Source: an uncultured Bacilli bacterium (lineage in GTDB: Bacteria; Bacillota_I; Bacilli_A; RF39; UBA660). Taken from it: 64,000 nt of DNA. Each line of letters opens with the position of its first letter. The first letter of the stretch is position 1. The translations under genes were made by a program, and so were the position numbers. Location of the stretch: NCBI GenBank assembly GCA_934101575.1, contig CAKORJ010000001.1:434001-498000 (forward strand). Direction: 5' to 3'. Below, piece after piece: positions 18,015-27,512 of this stretch. A model generated the notes under the pieces. The model was not told the DNA's origin and made no database searches. It saw only the letters and a list, made by a program, of their open reading frames with translations.

Positions 18015-18039
18015 GATATTACTTAAAATTTATAATATC
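18015..18039 (-). terminator. Terminator after recD2
   Basis: GATATTA / TAATATC, 7-bp stem with an 11-nt loop, flanked by T runs in both directions; lies 30-50 nt after the recD2 stop. Confidence 0.6.
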
Positions 18040-18067
18040 ATTTTTTTACTTATTACTTGTTACTTGT

Positions 18068-20233
18068 CTAATTATTAATACTTGATATTATTAGATCTTT
18101 TAATAAGGTTTTTCTATTTTCATCTTTATCAGTACTTATTGCTTTTTTTAGAGCTGATTCTTCTCCTAAAACTATTAGTTTTTCTTTAGCTCTTGTTATG
18201 GCTGTATAAATTATTTTTCTATATAACATAAAATTATAACTATTTAGAACTGGTAATATTACTATTTTAAATTCACTTCCTTGAGATTTATGAATACTTA
18301 TTGTGTATCCTAGTTTAAAATTTTCAAAAGTAGATGTGTTATAGTTTACTAAGTTATTGTCAAAGTCACATATTATTTCTTTTTTATTTTGTTTTGTTAC
18401 TTTTATTATTTCTCCTATATCTCCATTAAAGACATTATCATCTATACTGTTTACTAATTGTATTACTTTGTCCCCTTCTCTATATATTGTTCCATTATAT
18501 AATAACTCGTTTTTTTTATTTTGTTTTTTATTTAATAGATCTTGCATATAGATATTTAGAGAATCTATACCATTTTCTCCTTTATACATCGGTGCTAGTA
18601 CTTGAATATCATATATTGATAGATCTTTATACGTAAGGGCAAACTCTTGAAGTTTTTCTTTTAGATTGGTACTATTACAACTTACAAATGTTAAGTCTTC
18701 ACTTTCATTGAATAGACTCATATCTAACTTTCCTTCTATTATATCATGTGCTAGGAAGTTTATATTTGAATTACTTGCTTGTCTATAAAGCTTTTTTAGA
18801 TAGGTTACAGGAAGGCAATCACTTTCTATTAAATCTTTTAGTACTTGTCCTGCTCCTACAGATGGCAACTGGTTATAATCTCCTATCATAATTATTTTGC
18901 AGTTTGCTTTAAGACCTAGTAATAAATTATAGAATAAATCATTATCTAACATACTTGCTTCATCTATTATTACTAGTTTAGCATCACTTTTATTTTCTTC
19001 ATTTATTAAGAAGGTATTTTCTTCTTTTTGCCATTTTAAAAATCTATGTATTGTATAACTAGGGAGTCCTGATTCCATACTCATTCTTTTACTTGCTCTT
19101 CCGGTTGGTGCTAATAGAACTAAACTTTCTAATAGATCTTTTCTGGATAAGTTATTTATTATTTTATAAAGGCTTGTTATGGCTTTTATGACTTTTGTTT
19201 TACCTGTCCCTGGTCCTCCGGTTATTATTGAAAAGTTACTGTTGAAGGAGGTTTCTATTGCTTGTTTTTGTTCTTTGTTAAAGATACATCCTAGTTTTTC
19301 TTCTATGTTACTTATTTCTTCTTCATAACTTATATTACTATATTCTCTTGATAGGACTGTTAGTCTTTTTGCTATATAAACTTCACTGTTATAACTTTCC
19401 ATTAGTATATATTTATTTCCATCTATTATTATTTTTCCTAGGTTTACTAATTTACTTAATCCTTTTATTATTGTGTTTTCATCTATATTTAGGACTTTTT
19501 TTGAATAGTTTGTTAGTTCTTCATAACTTGTATAAGTATTTCCTGTTGCAAAGCTTAGGTTTTCTAGGACATATATTATTCCGTATGATACTCTATCGAT
19601 ATCTTCTTTTTCTATTTTTAGATTTGTTCTTAGTTTTTCTATTTTAGGAAAGGTTATTTCTTTTATTTCTTCAATCATTTGATAAGGACTTGTTAATACT
19701 GTATCTAGATTATTTCCATAATATTTTTCTATTTTTAGGGCGTCTTTCATAGAAAAGCCTATTTTTGTTAGGTTTAACATTTTATCATAACTTGTTTTAT
19801 ATTCTAATAAGCTGTTATATATTGTTTCTTGTTGTTTTTTTGTTACTGTTGGTACTTCTAGTAATAGATCTTTGTTTTCTAGTATTAGTGTTAGGCAATT
19901 AAGTCCTAAGTGATCTACTATTTTGCTTGCTTTTTTTTCTCCTATTCCTTTAAATATTTCACTTGATAAAAAATCTATTATATGATCTTTATCTTCTGGT
20001 AACACTATTTCATAGGAGGTTACGTTAAACTGATTTCCATATTTGTCATGGTTTACTATGTTTCCGTTTAATAGATAGATATCTGTCTCATTTAAATCAT
20101 CAAAGTATCCTGTAAATGTTATTGTATTTGTGTTTATACTTAAATCTGTTTCTTTTATTTTTATGAGTCCTACTGTGTAACCTTTTTCTGATTTATATAT
20201 ATATTTTCTAAAATTGCCTTTTATATATGACAT
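18068..20233 (-). CDS. recD2: ATP-dependent RecD2-type helicase
   Basis: 722-residue SF1 5'-3' helicase. The N-terminal OB-like and HhH region (IFKGIGEKKASKIVDHLG near residue 96) is typical of RecD2 rather than the RecBCD subunit. Walker A is GGPGTGKTKV near residue 341; DEASML near 427 is motif II; GYTISIHKSQGSEF near 638 and ITRAKEKLIVLGE near 682 are motifs V/VI. It acts in replication-fork and recombination repair. ATG at 20233 (MSYIKG) was chosen because CGGAGGA is 6 nt upstream; two further in-frame ATGs upstream are too close to or inside that site. Confidence 0.93.
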   Translation of the reverse strand: MSYIKGNFRKYIYKSEKGYTVGLIKIKETDLSINTNTITFTGYFDDLNETDIYLLNGNIVNHDKYGNQFNVTSYEIVLPEDKDHIIDFLSSEIFKGIGEKKASKIVDHLGLNCLTLILENKDLLLEVPTVTKKQQETIYNSLLEYKTSYDKMLNLTKIGFSMKDALKIEKYYGNNLDTVLTSPYQMIEEIKEITFPKIEKLRTNLKIEKEDIDRVSYGIIYVLENLSFATGNTYTSYEELTNYSKKVLNIDENTIIKGLSKLVNLGKIIIDGNKYILMESYNSEVYIAKRLTVLSREYSNISYEEEISNIEEKLGCIFNKEQKQAIETSFNSNFSIITGGPGTGKTKVIKAITSLYKIINNLSRKDLLESLVLLAPTGRASKRMSMESGLPSYTIHRFLKWQKEENTFLINEENKSDAKLVIIDEASMLDNDLFYNLLLGLKANCKIIMIGDYNQLPSVGAGQVLKDLIESDCLPVTYLKKLYRQASNSNINFLAHDIIEGKLDMSLFNESEDLTFVSCNSTNLKEKLQEFALTYKDLSIYDIQVLAPMYKGENGIDSLNIYMQDLLNKKQNKKNELLYNGTIYREGDKVIQLVNSIDDNVFNGDIGEIIKVTKQNKKEIICDFDNNLVNYNTSTFENFKLGYTISIHKSQGSEFKIVILPVLNSYNFMLYRKIIYTAITRAKEKLIVLGEESALKKAISTDKDENRKTLLKDLIISSINN

Positions 20234-20304
20234 ATGCATTCCTCCGAACATTTATTTTATTATAACATATTAGTGTCTATTTTTGTGGATGTGTTTTGTT
20301 TTAC

Positions 20305-20333
20305 TTGTTTTATATTTTTTCTTTTGTTATAAT
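20305..20333 (+). promoter_or_regulatory. Promoter of flippase gene 20351-21970
   Basis: TTGTTT, 17 bp, TATAAT, followed 11 bp later by the GAGGTGAT ribosome binding site. Confidence 0.7.
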
Positions 20334-20350
20334 TTTTAGAGGTGATGTAG

Positions 20351-21970
20351 ATGAAGAAAGATTCTTTTTTGAAAGGTACATTAATAGCTTCTATTGCTAT
20401 TATTATTACTAAGATACTTGGTATACTGTACGTTATTCCTTTTTATAAGATAATTGGGGAAAATGGTGGGGTTTTATATTCTTATGCTTATAATATTTAT
20501 AATTTGTTTTTAAATATTTCTACGGCTGGTATACCTATTGCTATTAGTATGATTATTAGTGAATATGTTACTTTAGGAAAACTTGATGCTAAGGAAAGGA
20601 CTTTTTCTGTTGGTAGGAAAATTATTCTTACTTTCTCTATTATTTCCTTTTTAGTAGTATTTATATTCTCTGATTATTTAGCTATGTTTTTGGTTAATGG
20701 TGTTGAAGGAGCTAATCCTATTAAAGATATTAGTTTAGTTATTAAAGCTATTTCTATTTCTCTTATTATTACTCCTTATATTAGTGTATTACGTGGTTAT
20801 TTACAAGGACATAAGTTTATTGCTCCTGGTTCTATTAGTCAGGTTTGGGAACAAGTTATTAGAATTGCTATTATTTTAATTGGTTCTTATCTTTCAATTA
20901 ATGTATTTCATAGCAGTATTCCTGTTGGGGTTGCTGTTGCTCTTACTGGGGCATTTTTTGGAGCACTTGGGGCATATATTTATTTAAAGGCTAAAGTTAA
21001 TAAGAATAAAGATTTATTTGAAGTTGATGATAAAAAAGATGCTATTAGTAATAAGTCTTTAGGTAAGAAGATAGTATTTTATTGTATTCCTCTTATAATT
21101 ATTTCTATTACTAATGATTTATATACTATTGTTGATATGAAACTTATTATTAAGGGTCTTTATATGATTGGTTTCTCAGCAGAGAAATGTGAGCTTATTT
21201 CTTCTATTGTTTGTACTTGGGCTCCTAAGATATGTATGATTATTTCTGCTATTTCTATGGGACTTATTACTAGTTTAATTCCTCATATTATTGAAAGTTA
21301 TACTAAAAAAGATTATAAATCTTCGAACTCTATTTTTAATCAAGCTATTAGTACTATAGTTGTAGTTGCTCTTCCTCTTACTGTAGGGATTATGATTTTA
21401 TCTAGTGAAGTATATCATGTCTTTTATGGAAGTAGTATTTATGGTCCTAAGATTTTAGCTATATCTGCAATTGTATCTATTATTCTTAGTACTTTATCTG
21501 TTATGAATACTGCTCTTCAAGGTTTTAAAAAGTTTAAACTTGTTATTATTAGTACTTTAATTGGTCTTGTTTTAAATGCTTTACTTGATATTCCTATGAT
21601 ACTTCTTTTAGATAAACTTAATCTTACTCCTTATTTTGGTACTTCTATTGCTACTATTATAGGAGGACTTACTTCTATGACTATTATTCTTGTTTATCTA
21701 AAGAAGGAACTTAATTTTGAATATTTTCCTATTATAAAGTCTATTTCTAAAGCTATTATTCCTTTAATGGTTATGACTTTAGTAGTATTCGGTATAAGTT
21801 TTATCGTTGGAAAACCTAGTAGTATGATTTTAATTATTGTTAAGATTGGTATTATTGGTATTATTGGTATGATTATATATCTATTCTTACTTTATAAGAA
21901 TGGAGGATTGTATTTAATATTTGGAAAAGAGCAAATTGATTCTATATTAAAAAGGATTCATCTTAAATGA
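20351..21970 (+). CDS. MurJ/SpoVB-family lipid flippase
   Basis: 539-residue polytopic protein of the MVF/MOP superfamily with about 14 membrane helices. Features are KDSFLKGTLIASIAIIITKI at the N-terminus, PFYKIIGENGG near residue 30, and STAGIPIAISMIISEY near residue 57. The family moves lipid II or other undecaprenyl-linked precursors across the membrane (MurJ/YtgP) or supports spore cortex synthesis (SpoVB); the sequence alone does not separate them. Start ATG with GAGGTGATGTAG before it. Stop is TGA, showing the standard code. Confidence 0.88.
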   Translation: MKKDSFLKGTLIASIAIIITKILGILYVIPFYKIIGENGGVLYSYAYNIYNLFLNISTAGIPIAISMIISEYVTLGKLDAKERTFSVGRKIILTFSIISFLVVFIFSDYLAMFLVNGVEGANPIKDISLVIKAISISLIITPYISVLRGYLQGHKFIAPGSISQVWEQVIRIAIILIGSYLSINVFHSSIPVGVAVALTGAFFGALGAYIYLKAKVNKNKDLFEVDDKKDAISNKSLGKKIVFYCIPLIIISITNDLYTIVDMKLIIKGLYMIGFSAEKCELISSIVCTWAPKICMIISAISMGLITSLIPHIIESYTKKDYKSSNSIFNQAISTIVVVALPLTVGIMILSSEVYHVFYGSSIYGPKILAISAIVSIILSTLSVMNTALQGFKKFKLVIISTLIGLVLNALLDIPMILLLDKLNLTPYFGTSIATIIGGLTSMTIILVYLKKELNFEYFPIIKSISKAIIPLMVMTLVVFGISFIVGKPSSMILIIVKIGIIGIIGMIIYLFLLYKNGGLYLIFGKEQIDSILKRIHLK

Positions 21971-21978
21971 TGAGTCCT
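21953..21978 (+). terminator. Terminator after flippase gene
   Basis: AGGATTCATC / GATGAGTCCT, 10-bp stem with one G-T pair and a TTAAAT loop, followed by seven T on the plus strand. It also covers the stop of the convergent gene. Confidence 0.85.
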
Positions 21979-22906
21979 AATTTTTTTGTTTTGTTTTACT
22001 ATTTTGATAGATTGATACTAGTTCTGTGAAGGCTTCTTTTTCTAGTTTTTCTTTTAATATTTTGGCTATTTCGTCTTTATCTTCTCTTGTATATGATAAG
22101 TGCATATCATTTTCTATTGTTACACAGTCATCACATATTTTTGCTAGTTTGTCTATTTGTTCTTTTTTATATTTCTTTTTAAAGCTAGTTATTTCTCCGG
22201 ACATTTCAAAACTATTTATTTCTCTTTTTAGTTTATATTTTTCTTTTAGGATAAGTGCGATCATGTAAAGAGATTCATAGTCATAACACTTATATTTATC
22301 ATTTAGAACCATGGATACTATTTGTTCTGTATCTAAAATAGTAAACCCTTCTTCTAGAGCTTTGCCAAAGTCATTTACTAATTCTAGTGATAGGTTTTCT
22401 CCATAAATTATTTTTCTTTCTTCATAGGAAATACCACTGCGGATTGTTACTTTGTTTTCATGAACCATTATTTCGTCTTTATAGCTTTTTACTAGATGAC
22501 AAAGTGCATGGGTTAGTACTTCTATTCCTTTGGGAGAATCGTAATTAAATGTATGACTTGTTACTATTATTCTATCTATTTCATCTATTTCATAAGAGTT
22601 TATTTCTTCGTTATAAGAAAGTTTAATATTTGGAGTGTAAACACATTCTCCTTTTTTTTGGTCTATATCGTATAGGTTTTCTCCGACTAGAGGGGTTAGT
22701 TTTTTTTCATTTATTACTTTAGATATGGTTTGTTTAGAACTACAAGCTATTATTTCTGTATTTAAAATTGCTTCTAGAATTATATATTTATACTCATGTC
22801 CATAGTAATCTATTAAACAGGGAATTATTTTTTCTATTGCTTTTATTACTTTGTCATCATAGTTGTATTTTTCTTTTAATTTAACAAAATATGTGTTTTC
22901 TAACAT
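21977..22906 (-). CDS. Unknown protein, possible inactive zincin-type metalloprotease
   Basis: 309 residues, cytosolic, no signal. Not recognised as a named family. The segment EVLTHALCHLVKSY (near residue 152) resembles a zinc-protease HExxH helix embedded in the usual TH.LCHL context, and LEEGFTILDTEQI (near residue 194) resembles the downstream EGFTE motif. The catalytic Glu is replaced by Ala (HALCH). ATG at 22906 was chosen because GGGTGGTTAAG precedes it. It faces the flippase gene convergently with a shared terminator. Confidence 0.6.
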   Translation of the reverse strand: MLENTYFVKLKEKYNYDDKVIKAIEKIIPCLIDYYGHEYKYIILEAILNTEIIACSSKQTISKVINEKKLTPLVGENLYDIDQKKGECVYTPNIKLSYNEEINSYEIDEIDRIIVTSHTFNYDSPKGIEVLTHALCHLVKSYKDEIMVHENKVTIRSGISYEERKIIYGENLSLELVNDFGKALEEGFTILDTEQIVSMVLNDKYKCYDYESLYMIALILKEKYKLKREINSFEMSGEITSFKKKYKKEQIDKLAKICDDCVTIENDMHLSYTREDKDEIAKILKEKLEKEAFTELVSIYQNSKTKQKN

Positions 22907-23030
22907 CTTAACCACCCTATCTTTATAAACATTATACAACATTTTTTGACAAGTTCTCAATAAAAGTAGCAAAAATATTTAAAATTTGTTATACTTATTT
23001 GGTAATGATAGAAGTAAAGGGTGTTGAACA

Positions 23031-24239
23031 ATGAAAAGACTTAATTGGTTATTTATTTTTGTAATAGTTATTTTTATGACTACAGGGGTTAATGTTTTTG
23101 CGGATAGTATTAAAATTAATTCTTCTAATGCAGTACTTTATAATGTTAATGATGATATTATGTTATATCAGAAAAACAAAGATGAAAAAGTTAGTATTGC
23201 TTCTCTTACTAAGATGATGACTGCGATTGTGGCTATTGAAAACATTGATGATTTATCTAAGAAGGTTTCTTTTGAAAAAAGTGATTATGACAAACTTATA
23301 AGTATGAATGCTTCGGGTTCTTCTTTAGATGTTAAAAAGAAATATACTTACGAGGATCTTCTTTATGGACTTCTTCTTGAAAGTGGCGCGGACTGCGCTA
23401 ATGCTCTTGCTAGACTGATTTCAGGAAATGAGAAGGCTTTTGTAAAGCTTATGAATGAGAAAGCTAAAGAGCTTGGTATGAATAGTACTAGTTTTGCTAA
23501 TCCTATTGGTATGGATGATAAGAATAACTACTCTACTATGGAAGATCTTGCTATTTTATTTAAATCTGGTCTTAAGAATCCTACTTTTAAGAAGATTATT
23601 ACTTCTAAAGAATATAAAGCTAGTGATGGAACTAAATTAAAACATACTATTATCTATTATGAAAAACTTAATAAAATGAATGATATTACTTATATACTTG
23701 GTGGTAAGACTGGTTATGAAACTGATGCTGGTTATGCTCTTGCTACTATTGCTTATAAAAATGGTGCTCTTCTTATGTTTATTACATCTGGAGCATCTAA
23801 TAAAGGCGATCATTTAAAGGATGCTAAAAAGGTTTATGATTATTATTTTAATAATTATAGCTATCAAAATGTTGTTAATAAAGGTGATTTGATTACTACT
23901 TTAAATGGTGAATATTTAAGTAAGAGTTCTATTGAGATAACTGCGGATTCTGATGTTAAATATTATCTTAAAAACAATTATAATGTTGAAGATATAAAAC
24001 TTGTATATAGAGGTATTGATAGTGTTAGTTTAAAAAATAAATATAAGGATAAGATTGGTACTTTAAATATTTATTATAAAGATAAGGTTATTAAAACTAT
24101 GCCTGTTTATTTGAATCAAAAGATATATCCAGATTTTAAACTTATTATTTTAGCAGTTATTGTATATATATTTATTATTGGATGTGGTATTATTATTGCT
24201 GATAGATTAAGACATAAAAGATTAATTGATCAACTTTAA
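23031..24239 (+). CDS. D-alanyl-D-alanine carboxypeptidase (S11), membrane anchored
   Basis: Trims the pentapeptide of peptidoglycan. 402 residues: a signal peptide (1-24), the catalytic SLTK tetrad (ASLTKMMTAIVA, near residue 61), GGKTGYETDAGYALA near residue 224 as the KTG motif, and a C-terminal membrane helix (about 370-392) ahead of a basic tail. In the second motif, where S11 enzymes read SxN, the sequence is ESGADCANALA, so Asn is displaced by Ala. Start ATG follows AAAGGGTGTTGAACA. A second S11 enzyme with a canonical SAN motif is at 59964-61121. Confidence 0.9.
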   Translation: MKRLNWLFIFVIVIFMTTGVNVFADSIKINSSNAVLYNVNDDIMLYQKNKDEKVSIASLTKMMTAIVAIENIDDLSKKVSFEKSDYDKLISMNASGSSLDVKKKYTYEDLLYGLLLESGADCANALARLISGNEKAFVKLMNEKAKELGMNSTSFANPIGMDDKNNYSTMEDLAILFKSGLKNPTFKKIITSKEYKASDGTKLKHTIIYYEKLNKMNDITYILGGKTGYETDAGYALATIAYKNGALLMFITSGASNKGDHLKDAKKVYDYYFNNYSYQNVVNKGDLITTLNGEYLSKSSIEITADSDVKYYLKNNYNVEDIKLVYRGIDSVSLKNKYKDKIGTLNIYYKDKVIKTMPVYLNQKIYPDFKLIILAVIVYIFIIGCGIIIADRLRHKRLIDQL

Positions 24240-24247
24240 GACATTTT

Positions 24248-24269
24248 AAAAGAGCTTTAAAGCTCTTTT
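24248..24269. terminator. Bidirectional terminator between dac and rpe
   Basis: AAAAGAGC / GCTCTTTT, 8-bp perfect stem around TTTAAA, A and T runs on the two sides; serves the plus-strand carboxypeptidase and the minus-strand rpe. Confidence 0.88.
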
Positions 24270-24271
24270 TG

Positions 24272-24895
24272 TTATATATTTTTTATTTTATCTATATTAT
24301 TTAAATCATTTAGTATATATGAGGCACTTACTATTATGTCGGCATCTTTTACTTTGTCTAAGGTGTTTTCGTTTATTCCTCCATCTACACTGATGATAAA
24401 AGAAAGGTTTTCTTGTTTTCTTATCTCTTTTAATTTTTTTATTTTAGTACTTGTGCTTTCTATAAATTCTTGTCCACTTTTTCCTGGGTGTACTCCCATT
24501 ACTAGTACTAGTGCTACCTGTTTTAGGTCTTTTGTTATATCTTCTATATTTGTTTCCGGATTTATTGCAAGACCTGGTTTTATACCATAGCTTTTTATTA
24601 GATCTAACATATCTTTATAATCTGGTATTTCTCTATGAATTGTTATATTGTTTACATTATATAATGAGGCAGCATCTATATATTTTTTTGGGTTTTTTAC
24701 CATTAGATGTATATCATTTTTTTTAGTTGATAGAGTTAAGTATTTTTCTAATTCTTTTATACTTAGGTTTTTATTTTTAACGAATACTCCGTCCATTACA
24801 TCATAATGAATATAGTCTGTGTTTGTTTTATTTAACATTTCTATATAGTTTTTATAATTTCCTTCTTTTAAAAAGGAGGTTGATACTTCTTTCAT
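24272..24895 (-). CDS. rpe: Ribulose-phosphate 3-epimerase
   Basis: Interconverts ribulose-5-phosphate and xylulose-5-phosphate in the pentose phosphate pathway. 207 residues, TIM barrel. Visible: YIHYDVMDGVFVKNKNLS near residue 29 with metal/catalytic His and Asp, DIHLMVKNP near 61, VMGVHPGKSGQEF near 133 and SVDGGINENT near 169. Last gene of the prpC-prkC-rsgA-rpe run, the order found in many Firmicutes. Supplies substrate to the transketolase at 41358-43361. Confidence 0.95.
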   Translation of the reverse strand: MKEVSTSFLKEGNYKNYIEMLNKTNTDYIHYDVMDGVFVKNKNLSIKELEKYLTLSTKKNDIHLMVKNPKKYIDAASLYNVNNITIHREIPDYKDMLDLIKSYGIKPGLAINPETNIEDITKDLKQVALVLVMGVHPGKSGQEFIESTSTKIKKLKEIRKQENLSFIISVDGGINENTLDKVKDADIIVSASYILNDLNNIDKIKNI

Positions 24896-24897
24896 CT

Positions 24898-25722
24898 CTA
24901 CCTCTTTTCTATAAACTTTTTATAATTTTCATATCTTGTTTTTAATATTTTATTTCCTATTTGTTTTTTTATAGTGCATTCTTTTTCATTTATGTGCATG
25001 CAGTTTTTATAACTACATTTGTTGTGGTTAAACTCGGGAAAGGCTTTTTTTATTTGATCATCACTATATAGAGAAAGATCAAGTGCTGAGAAACCTGGGG
25101 TATCTAGTACTTTACCTTTTCCTATATTTACTAATGTTACATATCTTGTTGTATGTTTTCCTCTTCCTAAGGCTTTTGATATTTCATTTGTTTCAAAGTT
25201 TAGACTTTTGTCTAGTTTATTTAATAAGGTTGATTTTCCTGCGCCTGTTTGACCAGTAAAGACTGTTGTTTTGTTTTTGAACATTTTTTTTATTTTGGAT
25301 ATTTCTTTATTGTATACTACTTTATAACCTAGACTTTTATAATATTTTATTATTTGTTTTAAGTCTTTCCATTCTTGTTTTGTTAATAGATCTTTTTTTG
25401 TTAGACATATTATTGGTTCTATTTCATTTATTTCGCATATTACTAATAATTTGTCTAAGAGATTAGTACTAAAGTCGGGGCTTTTTAGACTTGTTATTAT
25501 GAATGATACATCTATGTTACTTACACTTGGTCTTTCTAGTTCATTCTTTCTTGGAAGGATTTTTTCTATTATTTTTTCTTCTTTGTTAAATATACAGTAG
25601 TCTCCGACTTTAGGTGTTTTGTTTTCTTGTCTTAATTTTCCTCTTGCTTTACATATATATTCTTTGTTTTGATATGATACAAAGTAATCATTGCTTATTA
25701 TTTTTATTATTTGACCTTTCAT
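24898..25722 (-). CDS. rsgA: Small ribosomal subunit biogenesis GTPase RsgA
   Basis: Circularly permuted GTPase that checks late 30S maturation. 274 residues: N-terminal OB fold (1-65), permuted G domain with LTKKDLL (G4) before GQTGAGKSTLLNKL (G1, near residue 157) and DTPGFSALDL (G3, near 211), and a C-terminal zinc-binding part (CSYKNCMHINEKEC). Lies 8 nt after prkC and 2 nt before rpe, so translationally coupled. Confidence 0.96.
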   Translation of the reverse strand: MKGQIIKIISNDYFVSYQNKEYICKARGKLRQENKTPKVGDYCIFNKEEKIIEKILPRKNELERPSVSNIDVSFIITSLKSPDFSTNLLDKLLVICEINEIEPIICLTKKDLLTKQEWKDLKQIIKYYKSLGYKVVYNKEISKIKKMFKNKTTVFTGQTGAGKSTLLNKLDKSLNFETNEISKALGRGKHTTRYVTLVNIGKGKVLDTPGFSALDLSLYSDDQIKKAFPEFNHNKCSYKNCMHINEKECTIKKQIGNKILKTRYENYKKFIEKR

Positions 25723-25730
25723 TTGTACCT

Positions 25731-27512
25731 CTATTGTTCTTTTGTTTTGTCATCTGTTTGGGTTGATTGATTGTTTTTATTTTGATTATTTGTTGTTTGA
25801 TTGTTGTTATTATTTTTATTTGATGTAGTGTTATCTTTTGTTTCTTCTTTAGCTTTTGCTACTGTTATAGTTAGTTTTCCTCCACTTACTAGGACATCAT
25901 TTGATGATTTTGATTGTTTCATTACTGTGTCTTCATCATATTTACTTGTTTCTTCATATTTTACTGTTAATTTTATATTGTTTTCATTTGCCCAAGATCT
26001 TGCTTCTCTAAGGGTCCAACTTTCTCCGACCATGTCTGGGTAGTATTTTACTATATTTGGAATATATAGAGTTATTTCTGAACCTTTATCTACTTCTTTT
26101 CCTGGGTCTATTGATTGTCCTATTATGTTTTGAGTTTCATCATCACTTATTGAGGTTGTACTATCTTTTTTCTCTATGTTTACTTTTAATCCTTTTAGTT
26201 CTAATTGGGTTTCTATTTTTATATAGTTTTCTCCAGTATAATCTTCTATTTTTATTTTACTTATTCCTTTGGATACTGTTAGAGTTACTTCTGTCCCTTC
26301 TTTTACACTTTTTCCTATTTTTGGATCAGTTGATATTACTTTACCTTTATCTATTTTATCTGATGCCTCTTCGACTGTTTTAGCACTTACTGTAAGCTTT
26401 GATCTTTCTAGTTTTTTTGTTGCTTCATCTACTGTTAGATTAGAAACATCTGGTATTGTTACTTCTGGAACTTTTGTTATCATTGGTAGGATTAAAAGTG
26501 CGAATAGTGTTATTACTATTAGTCCTCCTAGTACTGAGGCTAGAATTATTACTTTTTTGTTTTTTGGTTTTTTATCGTCTTTTATTTCTTTTACTATTCC
26601 TTCATCTAGATTATCTTTATCTACTATTACTGGATCTTCGTCTATTCCTTCATCATATTTTAGAACTATTGGTGGTTCGTTTTCTCTTTCTTTATTTAGT
26701 GCTGTCATTAAATCATCGTGCATTTCACTGGCATTTGCATATCTATTTTTAGGATTTTTTGCTGTTGCTTTGGTTATGATGTTTTCTATACTTTGAGGAA
26801 GTTCTGGTAGTTCTGTTCTTATTGAGGGAATTGGTTCTTTTAGATGTTTTAACGCTATTTCTACGGCATTGTCTCCTCTAAAAGGAAGCACTCCTGTTAG
26901 TAATTCATACATCATTATTCCTAATGAATATACATCACTTTTTAAGGTTGAACCTTTACCATTTGCTTGTTCTGGTGGGAAGTAATGTACTGATCCCATG
27001 GCTGAATTTGTTTGAGTTAATTGGGTAGCATTAAGAGCCATTGCTATACCAAAATCTGTTATTTTTATTTCTCCGTCATCTTTTATTAAAATATTTTGTG
27101 GTTTTAAATCTCTGTGAATTATAAGGCTATCGTGTGCTACTCCCATGGCACTTGTTATTTGAAGCATTATGTCTACAACTTCTGCAGCTGTTAGTTTTTC
27201 TCTTTTCTTTAAGAGTTGTTTTAGGTTTTTTCCTTCGACATATTCCATGACTATATAATAGTCTCCATCGTCTTCTCCTACATCATATATTTCTACTATG
27301 TTAGGATGAGAAAGAGATGATGCTGATAAAGCTTCTCTTTGGAAACGTCTTACGAATTTTTCATCTGTTGCTAGGTCTCCTCTTAATACTTTTATTGCTA
27401 CATTTCTATCTAAAATTGTATCTCTTGCTAGATAAACGTTGGCCATTCCACCTTCGCCTATTGTTTTTATTATTTCGTACCTTGAATTAACTTTTTGCCC
27501 TTTTACTATCAT
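25731..27512 (-). CDS. prkC: PASTA-domain serine/threonine protein kinase
   Basis: Membrane kinase that senses muropeptides or lipid II. Cytoplasmic kinase domain (about 10-270) with GEGGMANVYLARD, VAIKVLR, IIHRDLKPQNILI and DFGIAMA; a single membrane helix near residues 327-350; three extracellular PASTA repeats (starting VPEVTIPDVSNLTVDEA, then about 423 and 490); and an Asn/Gln/Thr-rich tail. Its ATG overlaps the prpC stop (ATGA), so kinase and phosphatase are made together. Confidence 0.96.
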   Translation of the reverse strand: MIVKGQKVNSRYEIIKTIGEGGMANVYLARDTILDRNVAIKVLRGDLATDEKFVRRFQREALSASSLSHPNIVEIYDVGEDDGDYYIVMEYVEGKNLKQLLKKREKLTAAEVVDIMLQITSAMGVAHDSLIIHRDLKPQNILIKDDGEIKITDFGIAMALNATQLTQTNSAMGSVHYFPPEQANGKGSTLKSDVYSLGIMMYELLTGVLPFRGDNAVEIALKHLKEPIPSIRTELPELPQSIENIITKATAKNPKNRYANASEMHDDLMTALNKERENEPPIVLKYDEGIDEDPVIVDKDNLDEGIVKEIKDDKKPKNKKVIILASVLGGLIVITLFALLILPMITKVPEVTIPDVSNLTVDEATKKLERSKLTVSAKTVEEASDKIDKGKVISTDPKIGKSVKEGTEVTLTVSKGISKIKIEDYTGENYIKIETQLELKGLKVNIEKKDSTTSISDDETQNIIGQSIDPGKEVDKGSEITLYIPNIVKYYPDMVGESWTLREARSWANENNIKLTVKYEETSKYDEDTVMKQSKSSNDVLVSGGKLTITVAKAKEETKDNTTSNKNNNNNQTTNNQNKNNQSTQTDDKTKEQ

